Shown one piece after another: positions 1-6,096 of a stretch of DNA of 8,804 nucleotides. How positions within the stretch are numbered: position 1 is the first letter of the stretch; each line of letters opens with the position of its first letter. Where the stretch lies: positions 1-8,804 of the forward strand of contig RECT01000289.1 in the NCBI GenBank assembly GCA_007693875.1, read 5' to 3'. The notes below the pieces were generated by a model, which worked only from the letters and a program-made list of their open reading frames with translations, had not been told where the DNA came from and did no database searches. The stretch comes from Spirulina sp. DLM2.Bin59 (GTDB taxonomy: Bacteria; Cyanobacteriota; Cyanobacteriia; Cyanobacteriales; Spirulinaceae). The position numbers and the translations under genes were made by a program.

Positions 1-671
1 AAGATCTCATCGCCCTTTTAGAGCAACTCAATATTCATCGAGCCTGGTTGATTGGCCATTCCCTGGGGGGAACCATTGCTCTCCGGGCGGCGGAGCTTGC
101 TCCATCCCCCATTCAGGGCGTCATCTGTCTTAACTCTGGGGGGGGGATCTTTCTCAAGGAGGAGTTTGAACGATTTCGCCGGGCCGGTTGCCAGATTGTC
201 AATAGTCGGCGGCCTTGGCTTGCTTGGATCCCTGGTTTGGCTTGGCTGTTTAGCCGGGCCATGGTGGCCCGCCCCCTCAGCCGAGATTGGGGGCAACAAC
301 GCCTCCAGGATTTTTTAAAAGCTGACCGCAATGCGGCCCTCGGGGCTTTACTGGAAACCACCACCGAGCCAGAGGTTCATCAATTGCCCCAATTGGTGGC
401 CCGCCTCAGTCAACCGGTTTTTTTCCTGGCTGGCCAACAGGATCGGGTGATGGAATTGCAGTATGTGCGCCATCTGGCCAGCTTCCATGTGGGCTTTCAG
501 CAACGGGATAATGTGGTGGAAATTGCCGATTGTGGTCATTTGTCGATGGTGGAACAAACGAGTGTGGTGGAATCCCACATTCGCCAGTGGATTGCTCACC
601 CGATTACCCAAGGCTCCGGCGCTCTCGCAGCGGAAAATTGGCACATTGATCCCCAACCCAGTTCGCCCTAG
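1..671 (+). CDS. Alpha/beta hydrolase, 5' end missing
   Basis: The reading frame is open from the left edge (first full codon at 3) to a TAG stop, so the N-terminal part lies outside the window. The visible 222 residues cover the catalytic part of an alpha/beta-hydrolase fold. The nucleophile elbow GHSLGG (serine codon at 60-62) follows a strand ending in AWLI. A late LAGQQDRVM segment supplies the likely catalytic Asp, and DCGHLSMVE supplies the catalytic His. Between them is a cap-like stretch rich in Trp and Arg (RRPWLAWIPGLAWLFSRAM). This order of Ser, Asp and His is standard for the family. Substrate cannot be told; esterase, lipase or haloalkane dehalogenase-like enzymes share this pattern. 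No true start is visible: the codon before IGHSLGG is TTG, inside the fold, and should not be used as a start. The stop codon sits inside an 18-bp palindrome. Confidence 0.9.
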   Translation, partial: DLIALLEQLNIHRAWLIGHSLGGTIALRAAELAPSPIQGVICLNSGGGIFLKEEFERFRRAGCQIVNSRRPWLAWIPGLAWLFSRAMVARPLSRDWGQQRLQDFLKADRNAALGALLETTTEPEVHQLPQLVARLSQPVFFLAGQQDRVMELQYVRHLASFHVGFQQRDNVVEIADCGHLSMVEQTSVVESHIRQWIAHPITQGSGALAAENWHIDPQPSSP

Positions 672-678
672 GGCGAAC
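661..678. repeat. Perfect 18-bp palindrome over the hydrolase stop codon
   Basis: GTTCGCCCTAGGGCGAAC reads the same on both strands. The TAG stop of the hydrolase is at its centre (669-671), so the last Ser-Pro codons belong to the left arm. No run of T follows, so it does not look like a standard intrinsic terminator. As RNA it could only fold with a very tight loop; as DNA it could bind a dimeric protein. It shares the word TTCGCCC with the palindromic repeats near 2340 and 7618, which may or may not be meaningful. Confidence 0.6.
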
Positions 679-933
679 CTCAGGGGGGCGCAATGGTGAT
701 AGAAGGGGCAAAACTATGGCACAATGGCCTCTGAACTCGTGTCAATGCCAGAAGGGGGCCACAAATGCCACAGGTTTTTGATCTAGACTAGAGGCGAGAG
801 ATGTTGCCCATCAAGACCCCTTGATGATCTCGGACATGGATAAAGTTCCTCAGGGATTTTTCTTGAGTCGTTATCCTGGGATTTGTAGAAGAAACCATGC
901 TCAACATACTGAACCGCTTGGGAGAAATCACCT
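672..933. other. Non-coding stretch, probable leader of the next gene
   Basis: I see no convincing gene in these 262 bases. The stretch holds an 11-bp inverted repeat TCTAGACTAGA (782-792) that includes a TAGACT word resembling a -10 box (784-789), but no -35 box lies at the right distance. It also holds a hairpin at 809-826 and an ATCCTGGGAT palindrome (874-883). The downstream gene has a GGAGA ribosome-binding site at 921-925. The region therefore most likely carries the promoter and 5' leader of the small gene starting at 934. I recognise no known riboswitch or small RNA here. Confidence 0.4.
809..826 (+). promoter_or_regulatory. Small hairpin in the leader upstream of 934
   Basis: CATCAAG (809-815) pairs perfectly with CTTGATG (820-826) across an ACCC loop. 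It has no U-tract, so it is unlikely to be a terminator. If transcription starts near 790 it would lie at the 5' end of the leader, where it could stabilise the mRNA. Its function is not shown by the sequence. Confidence 0.35.
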
Positions 934-1254
934 ATGCTACACCGCAAGATTTATCAATTGTGTGCAGACGGTCGAGAAGTCAGTATTTTCCTGCGGGACC
1001 AGCAACGATGGATTGAACCAGCCAAGATTGTGGATATTGAGGGGGATCTTGTCACCATCCGCTATGAAACGGATGAGGATGAGGAAGTTAGCTCCTGGGA
1101 GGAGATGGTGCGCCTAGAGAGTATTGGGGCGATTTCCCAAAAGTTAGCTTCTGTGCCACGGGGGTATACGGAAATTTTGGTTTCTGATGATTGTCATGAA
1201 GCAGAACAAATCTACCCTAATTCTGGGGAAGGGAATGATAAAAGCTCCAGTTAA
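934..1254 (+). CDS. Small acidic conserved cyanobacterial protein (DUF6679-like)
   Basis: This encodes 106 residues beginning MLHRKIYQLC. The start is supported by GGAGA at 921-925, eight bases upstream. The protein has alternating short strands in the first half (VSIFLRD, WIEPAKIVDIEGDLVTIRYE), an acidic patch ETDEDEEVSSWEE around residues 45-57, then a conserved-looking tail MVRLESIGAISQKLASVPRG. It has no signal peptide or membrane segment. The beta-rich front followed by an acidic patch suggests a small SH3/Tudor-like barrel, which is inference from strand pattern only. From memory it matches a family of unknown function seen in cyanobacteria (DUF6679); no biochemical role is known to me. 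The last 25 or so residues are polar and probably disordered. It may be co-transcribed with the dehydratase gene that starts 24 bases after its stop. Confidence 0.75.
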   Translation: MLHRKIYQLCADGREVSIFLRDQQRWIEPAKIVDIEGDLVTIRYETDEDEEVSSWEEMVRLESIGAISQKLASVPRGYTEILVSDDCHEAEQIYPNSGEGNDKSSS

Positions 1255-1278
1255 GGCGATCGGGGTGAGTCACCAGGG

Positions 1279-2247
1279 ATGAGCAAAACCGCATTAATTA
1301 CCGGCATTACTGGCCAAGATGGCTCCTATCTGGCGGAACATCTTCTCACCCAGGGTTATCGCATTTTTGGCTTGGTGCGGCGATCAAGTTCGAGCAATTT
1401 ACAGCGCATTAGCCATTTATTGGGCAATGTGGAGATTTTGCCGGGGGATTTACTGGATCAGCCGTCTTTAATGGATGCGATCGCCCAAGCCCAGCCCGAT
1501 GAAATCTACAATCTCGCCTCTCAAAGTTATGTACCCCTCTCCTGGACACAGCCATCTTTAACGGCGGAATATACGGGGCTAGGGGTGGCGCGGTTGTTGG
1601 ATTCCATCCGCCGCTGTAAGCCCGATGCCCATTTTTACCAAGCCTCCAGCAGTGAAGTGTTTGGGGAACCGAGGGAATCCCCCCAAACGGAAGACACTGC
1701 GTTTCGTCCCCGCAACCCCTACGGGACGGCAAAAACCTACGGCCATTGGCTGACGGTGAATTATCGCCAACATTATGGCCTCTATGCCTGTTGTGGCATT
1801 ACCTATACCCATGAATCCCCTCGGCGGGGGGCGGAGTTTGTGTTTCGCAAAATTACCCAAGGGGCGGCGAAGATCAAGCTGGGTTTAGCGCAGGGATTAA
1901 AGCTCGGGAATCTTGATGCGCGGCGGGATTGGTGCTATGCACCGGATGCGGTGCAGGCGATGTGGTTGATGATGCAGCAGCCGGAGCCGGATGATTATAT
2001 TATTGGCAGCGGGGAAACCCATTCGGTGCGGGAGTTGGTGGCCTGTGCCTTTGGGGTGGTGGGGTTAGATTGGCAGGAATATGTGACGGTGGATCCGGAG
2101 TTTTACCGCCCCGATGAGGCGGTGCAGTTGGTGGGCTGTATTGACAAAATTCGCAATAAACTCCAGTGGCAGCCGGAGCATTCTTTTGAGAAGATGGTGG
2201 AGGTGATGGTGCGCCATGATTTGGAGTTGTTGGGGGGTGGGGAGTAG
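1279..2247 (+). CDS. gmd: GDP-mannose 4,6-dehydratase (short form)
   Basis: This is a cytosolic extended short-chain dehydrogenase that converts GDP-D-mannose to GDP-4-keto-6-deoxy-D-mannose, the precursor of GDP-fucose, GDP-rhamnose and related sugars for surface polysaccharides. At 322 residues it is somewhat shorter than typical enterobacterial Gmd. Visible motifs are the NAD(P)-binding GITGQDG (residues 9-15) followed by SYLAEHLL, RRSSSSN (35-40), the NLASQSYV segment (78-85), SSSEVFGEP with the catalytic Ser/Glu (123-131), the YxxxK pair Tyr148/Lys152 in NPYGTAK, HESPRRG (178-184), and LGNLDARRDW (209-218) typical of Gmd. The usual LFNHESP reads TYTHESP here, so two normally conserved positions differ. 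The start has AGGG directly before the ATG and a G-rich stretch at 1262-1269. No partner such as fcl (GDP-fucose synthase) is in the window, so the end product is unknown. The C-terminus ends in Gly-rich codons that run into a repeat. Confidence 0.9.
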   Translation: MSKTALITGITGQDGSYLAEHLLTQGYRIFGLVRRSSSSNLQRISHLLGNVEILPGDLLDQPSLMDAIAQAQPDEIYNLASQSYVPLSWTQPSLTAEYTGLGVARLLDSIRRCKPDAHFYQASSSEVFGEPRESPQTEDTAFRPRNPYGTAKTYGHWLTVNYRQHYGLYACCGITYTHESPRRGAEFVFRKITQGAAKIKLGLAQGLKLGNLDARRDWCYAPDAVQAMWLMMQQPEPDDYIIGSGETHSVRELVACAFGVVGLDWQEYVTVDPEFYRPDEAVQLVGCIDKIRNKLQWQPEHSFEKMVEVMVRHDLELLGGGE

Positions 2248-2274
2248 GGAACGGGGAACGGGGAACAGGGAACA
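2247..2274. repeat. Heptamer tandem repeat, four units of GGGAACR
   Basis: Four uninterrupted 7-base units, GGGAACG twice and then GGGAACA twice, begin with the last base of the gmd stop codon. Short tandem heptamers between genes (STRR type) are a known feature of several filamentous cyanobacterial genomes, which fits the setting. The units start exactly at the gene end, so copy-number change would not alter the protein. Confidence 0.75.
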
Positions 2275-2296
2275 GATACAGCAACAATTTTTGCTC

Positions 2297-2344
2297 GTAG
2301 GGGCGTTGGCGTAAGCCTGCCGTAGGCACAAAAATTTTTCGCCC
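2297..2344. repeat. Palindromic repeat interrupted by 24 bases
   Basis: GTAGGGGCG (2297-2305) and A5T5CGCCC (2330-2344) are the two parts of the palindrome found nearly intact at 7594-7629. Here they are split by 24 bases (2306-2329) that contain their own small inverted repeat GCCT/AGGC (2315-2318 and 2324-2327). The right side stops at CGCCC and loses the expected CTAC. It lies between the convergent gmd and M15 peptidase genes, where the outer arms GGGCG/CGCCC could still form a stem that helps end transcription. Confidence 0.6.
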
Positions 2345-2387
2345 TCTCCCCGGTTCGCTCCCTCGCCCCCTCCCCCTTGTGATTAAT

Positions 2388-4004
2388 TCAGGCCAACCAC
2401 CGGGCGCGGTAGTGGCGGGCATCAATGTGGCAGAGGTAGGGAAAACGGCGATAGCGGGCGAGGCCGCCGGGCCACCAGGAATCGAGGCACCAGTAGATTT
2501 GATTGCCGGTGAGGCCTTCACATACGAAGTCGATCGCATCCCCGAGGAGGTGGCGGCTATCGGGGAGGCCGCCGACGGCTTGGTTGATGTGGGGGGGACG
2601 GTACCAACTAGTGATTAATAGGGGGCGTTGGAGGCGATCGCTCACCTGTTGGCCTAAGGTGGCAATGCGAATCATTGCCTCAACGGTGGCCTGATCCGGA
2701 GGCATCAGCGTTCCCCCTTGGGTGGCTTGGGCCCAGGTAAACTGCCCTTGGGGGAGAATCGTCGCATTGAGTTGCAGATTTTCCGGTGTCCATTGTTCCG
2801 GCCGTTGGGGGAGGCTCAGGATGGCTAGCTCACCCGTGGGGGGATGTTGCTCTAGGGTTTTGAGGTCAGTGGTGAGGGCGGCAAGGGTCTGGTCACGGGT
2901 TTTGAGTCCGCGCCACAATTGCATGAGACGGATCAGCGCCTCCCGCTGTTGGTGGGTTTCGCGGTAGGTGTGGGGGACGCGGCGGATAAACGTGAGCAAT
3001 TCGCGATCCAGTTCGGTGGCGATCGCCTGGAGTTTTTCAGGATCACTGCTGGCAACGGTAAGGCGTTGAGGATCAATCCCCAGGGCCGCGATCGCCCCTT
3101 GCCGAGAGTTTAACTGTCGCCAAATCCGAAACCCTTCCGTGAGGGCATTGCGTTGGGCCCCCGTACCGGCATAGTTGAGGGGAATTTGTTGCACCCCACG
3201 GAGGAGCGCGGCATCGAACAGGTGTAAATCTGGATCAGGACGGCTAGAAACCGCTAAGGACTGAAGCACCGCCATCCGACTCGGCAACTGTCGCCAGGAT
3301 TGAACCAACCGCAGCAGCGCCTCCCGTTGGTGGGGAAAACCCTTGTATTGGGGAGCGATGCGTTGGATGAACTGCTTGAGGGCAATATCGAGATCTTCAG
3401 CAGCCAATTGCTGGGCAGATTTTTGGGTTTCCCTGGCCAAGGATTCCATCGCCGCGCCCACCGTATCCAACCTCCGCCAAATCCGCACCACCTCCAACAA
3501 CCCCCGCCGTTGGTGGGATAGCCCTAAATAATATTCGGGGATTTTCTCAATAAACATTAACAGTTGCGAATCGAGAGCTGTTTGATCTCCCCCTAACCCT
3601 AGGGTTTCCAAGACTTGACCATAGGCCCCTTGCAGCGCCACCCCATCGCAGGGGGCTAACTCCCCCACATTGGTTTCTTCCACCGCTGGGATATACCCCG
3701 CCGCCACAATAGCAAGGAAGCGATCGCTATAGCCCCCCAACGCCGCTGCCCAGAGATCCCCCCCCTGCCAACCCTGGGTAATGAGGCGATCGCTCAAGGC
3801 GCGGATCGTATTGGCAGCATACTGTACTTGCAACGGGAAATTTTCGATCGCTTTTTGAGGCTGGCTAATCCCTAAACCCATTTCCCCGCTGGCAAGGTGG
3901 GGCGATCGTTGCACCTGAGCCAACGCCGCTAAAATCGGGGCGTGAATCCCTGCCCGTTCCGCTTCCAACCCATAGTAATAACTGCTTTGATTCACTATCC
4001 CCAT
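2388..4004 (-). CDS. M15-type peptidase with four internal WR repeats
   Basis: This encodes 538 residues. The C-terminal domain (about 425-538) looks like an M15A D-Ala-type peptidase: ITSWYRPPHIN, then SRHLLGDAID with zinc ligands His485 and Asp492, and CHIDAR with the third ligand His526. Members cut peptide bonds in peptidoglycan. The middle has four gap-free 47-residue repeats (144-190, 205-251, 263-309, 332-378) with a conserved Tyr, a Gln-Arg pair and a Trp-Arg pair. The N-terminal 110 residues (GIHAPILAALAQVQRSPHL, then QYAANTIRALSDRL) resemble a lysozyme-like helical domain; that is inference. No signal peptide or membrane segment is present, which is odd for a wall enzyme, and an in-frame TGA (4026-4028) prevents a much longer N-terminus. 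GAGG lies close upstream of the ATG. It follows the membrane-protein gene after 123 bases on the same strand and could be co-transcribed. Confidence 0.85.
   Translation of the reverse strand: MGIVNQSSYYYGLEAERAGIHAPILAALAQVQRSPHLASGEMGLGISQPQKAIENFPLQVQYAANTIRALSDRLITQGWQGGDLWAAALGGYSDRFLAIVAAGYIPAVEETNVGELAPCDGVALQGAYGQVLETLGLGGDQTALDSQLLMFIEKIPEYYLGLSHQRRGLLEVVRIWRRLDTVGAAMESLARETQKSAQQLAAEDLDIALKQFIQRIAPQYKGFPHQREALLRLVQSWRQLPSRMAVLQSLAVSSRPDPDLHLFDAALLRGVQQIPLNYAGTGAQRNALTEGFRIWRQLNSRQGAIAALGIDPQRLTVASSDPEKLQAIATELDRELLTFIRRVPHTYRETHQQREALIRLMQLWRGLKTRDQTLAALTTDLKTLEQHPPTGELAILSLPQRPEQWTPENLQLNATILPQGQFTWAQATQGGTLMPPDQATVEAMIRIATLGQQVSDRLQRPLLITSWYRPPHINQAVGGLPDSRHLLGDAIDFVCEGLTGNQIYWCLDSWWPGGLARYRRFPYLCHIDARHYRARWLA
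2871..3575 (-). repeat. Region coding four 47-residue protein repeats
   Basis: The repeats map to 3435-3575, 3252-3392, 3078-3218 and 2871-3011 in protein order, with periods of 61, 58 and 69 residues. At repeat offset 15 there is always Tyr (159, 220, 278, 347). At offsets 21-22 there is always Gln-Arg (165, 226, 284, 353 for Gln). At offset 32 there is always Trp followed by Arg (176, 237, 295, 364). Near offset 11 there is Ile-Pro or similar. The predicted shape is two amphipathic helices per unit. DNA identity between units is low, apart from short words such as CAGCGCCTCCCG (2934-2945 and 3315-3326), so the duplication is old. Confidence 0.8.
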
Positions 4005-4066
4005 AGCCTCGCCAACCCTAAATTTTCAAGATGCCATTAGCCACTCCAAAGCCTTGACCCAAATGG

Positions 4067-4100
4067 CTCAAGCTCCCCCATAATACTGCCAGAGCTTGAG
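4067..4100 (-). terminator. 9-bp stem hairpin between membrane-protein and M15 genes
   Basis: CTCAAGCTC (4067-4075) and GAGCTTGAG (4092-4100) pair perfectly over a 16-base loop. On the minus-strand transcript the stem is followed only by CCATTTGGG, so a U-tract is nearly absent and classic intrinsic termination is doubtful. CTTGA at 4053-4057 can pair alternatively with TCAAG at 4068-4072, giving a second, mutually exclusive fold. It may partly end the upstream transcript or act in the leader of the M15 gene. Confidence 0.35.
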
Positions 4101-4127
4101 TCCTGCTGAACAGCCTCAAAAATTCCC

Positions 4128-5999
4128 TCATTGCCGAATTCGCACAAAACCACCCGCCAAACCCCGAGCCGGATCCCGCAATTGGATATTCTCGTCACTG
4201 AGGGCATAGGTGCAAGGCAAAGGAGCCGCCCAGCATAACTCAGTGCCATCAGTGGGGACAAAATAGGTAATATCATGGGTCTGAAGGGCCCTAAACTCGT
4301 GGGGTGGATGGGTTTCTTGCAAGCTTGGGGGGAAAAGGGGATGAATTTTCACATTAATGCGATTATGTGCGTAGGTAAGGAGGTAGTGACGACCAATGAT
4401 CAGAAAAGAAAGCATACTTAAAACTGTAAAAAACTGCCACCGGTTTATTTTCTGATAAAAATAGGTAGCAACAATACTTAAAAATGTTAACGTGAAAATT
4501 AATAGAAATGAAGGAGATGTCAGTTCTAACCAAGCATTAGCTGTCCCAGAAATCACCAACACTGATAATATTCGCTTTCGTGAATGGCGATAACAATATT
4601 CTGCCAATAAAAAGGCAGGCAGTAGACAAGCATAGCCTAACCCAAATCGCCAAGTTGGTGCAGAAGTTAACACATAAATCAGTCCCGCTGTTCCCATGAT
4701 TATGACGTAGTATTTGCCTTTGATAACAATTTTACGATCATAAATCAAGAGTAGCCCAAGGGTAATCACGGAGCAGAGGATCAAAAAAGCAAATTGTCTT
4801 TCTGACTCAATCCACGGTTGAACCCATCCTAATGTTTCTCCCGTGGGTTCTGCACCAATCCACCGATTCCATGCCTTAATCTCCTGATAAGATTCTTGAA
4901 CTTTAGTGAGGCTCAGTGACCATGGTAAATTAAAGCAAAATAATGAGGATGGAAAAAGCATGCATCCGGAGGTGAAAATATTAAATATAAGTAAGGGGGA
5001 GATCAATATGGTTGCAAAAAGCGCTCCTTGAATCGAAGGCTTGAAAATTAATTTAAGGTATTGATTGATTTGGTGGGTGATGTTTATATTAAAATTTATT
5101 GTCCAATTTGTATTGGATTGATTAAGCACATAAAAGCAAAAGGTTAATACCACTAAAGGTAAAGCACTTAATTTAATGGTTGTTCCCGTTGCAGTTAAGA
5201 TCAACGGAATCATGATCGACTGATCTTGGGATGAGGTTCTTTTGTCAAGAATGATCAACATTACCCATGCTGTGATCACAGTGACAAAAATAATCGGTTG
5301 ATCTGGGGAAATAGAAAAAGGCAGTGACGACCAAAATAAGGTGGGAATGATCAAGAACATTGCCAACCCTAAAAACCAATCGGTAAATTGTTCCGTCTTA
5401 TGTAGAATTCGATACAAAACGATTGCAGTTTGAAGCAAGCCGATTAGAAAGGTAAATCCCCCTAGGCAAGCGGTGATTTTTGCGTTGAAAATGCCAAAAT
5501 TGAGGGGGGCGGCGAGGGCAAACCAAGAAGAATTGGTGCTAAAGCGTTCATGAATGAGAGCTAAACCCGGAACGGTTCCATATTGGCGCAACCATTCGAT
5601 CGCCTGATAGTGGTAGAGGCCGGTATCAAACCAGATGATCCCTTGGGCAGAGAAGAAGGCAGTGGCGAGGGTTAAACCTACACCGGCTATTTTCCAGGGC
5701 CAAGGTAGAGAGATGAGGTTTTTAAGGAGGGTAAGGCTTTCCCGGCGGGTTTGGGTTTGGCTGAAGGCGATCGCCATTAAAACCCCGGCAACGGCTAAAC
5801 CCACCCAGGGACTGAGGGGGACAACTAGGGACAGGGTGAACAAAGCCCAAGCTAGGGTAAACAAGCCTAACCAAAGGGCAATAATCAGGCGATCGCCTTG
5901 ACGACTCAGGCAATCCGCCCGCAATATTTGTAAAAAACCGAGGCCAATGGTGAATGTCAGGGCGAACAAAAGCAGCCACAACAGAATTAAAACCAACAT
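4128..5999 (-). CDS. Polytopic membrane protein, LIC_10190-like, possible GT-C type
   Basis: This encodes 623 residues with roughly a dozen hydrophobic segments, the first at residues 1-25, so it is an integral inner-membrane protein. After the third or fourth segment comes WFDTGLYHYQAIEWL (123-137), then GTVPGLALIHERF (141-153) and NSSWF (156-160). Further on are GCMLFPSSLFCF (345-356), APTWRFGLGYACLLP (447-461) and a soluble C-terminal tail from about 550 with CWAAPLPC (589-596) and LRDPARGLAGGF (607-618). From memory this order matches proteins annotated as LIC_10190-family membrane proteins. An Asp in the first large outer loop is typical of GT-C glycosyltransferases, so a sugar-transfer role is possible but unproven. 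The two Cys of the tail may form a disulfide. Base composition changes sharply within the gene: the middle is AT-rich, while the N-terminal part is GC-rich with HIP1 sites. No clear Shine-Dalgarno sequence precedes the ATG. Confidence 0.75.
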   Translation of the reverse strand: MLVLILLWLLLFALTFTIGLGFLQILRADCLSRQGDRLIIALWLGLFTLAWALFTLSLVVPLSPWVGLAVAGVLMAIAFSQTQTRRESLTLLKNLISLPWPWKIAGVGLTLATAFFSAQGIIWFDTGLYHYQAIEWLRQYGTVPGLALIHERFSTNSSWFALAAPLNFGIFNAKITACLGGFTFLIGLLQTAIVLYRILHKTEQFTDWFLGLAMFLIIPTLFWSSLPFSISPDQPIIFVTVITAWVMLIILDKRTSSQDQSIMIPLILTATGTTIKLSALPLVVLTFCFYVLNQSNTNWTINFNINITHQINQYLKLIFKPSIQGALFATILISPLLIFNIFTSGCMLFPSSLFCFNLPWSLSLTKVQESYQEIKAWNRWIGAEPTGETLGWVQPWIESERQFAFLILCSVITLGLLLIYDRKIVIKGKYYVIIMGTAGLIYVLTSAPTWRFGLGYACLLPAFLLAEYCYRHSRKRILSVLVISGTANAWLELTSPSFLLIFTLTFLSIVATYFYQKINRWQFFTVLSMLSFLIIGRHYLLTYAHNRINVKIHPLFPPSLQETHPPHEFRALQTHDITYFVPTDGTELCWAAPLPCTYALSDENIQLRDPARGLAGGFVRIRQ

Positions 6000-6096
6000 G
6001 TCACTATTTCACAAATAACAATGGGCAGAGTTGGTGTTTTTTCAAAGCTACAGTGGGCTTGAAAGATTGGACTAATCCTTCAGCCCCCCACCAAGA

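Noticed and set aside
48..50. TTG as the start of the hydrolase
   Set aside because: The frame is open to the left edge and the residues before it (LEQLNIHRAW) fit the hydrolase fold, so the gene simply begins outside the window.
897..1016. A 39-codon plus-strand frame starting MLNILNRLGEITY, overlapping the start of the small gene at 934
   Set aside because: It has no good ribosome-binding site, overlaps the better-supported frame at 934, and its end is an out-of-frame reading of that gene.
2000..2539. A 179-codon minus-strand open frame crossing the gmd end and the repeat region
   Set aside because: The product is low-complexity and Pro-rich, it runs antisense to two well-supported genes, and it passes through repeats; it is an artefact of G-rich sequence.
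6022..6066. TTTCAA/TTGAAA stem between purQ and the membrane-protein gene as a terminator
   Set aside because: On the minus strand the stem is followed by a run of A, not T, and the stem is AU-rich and imperfect.
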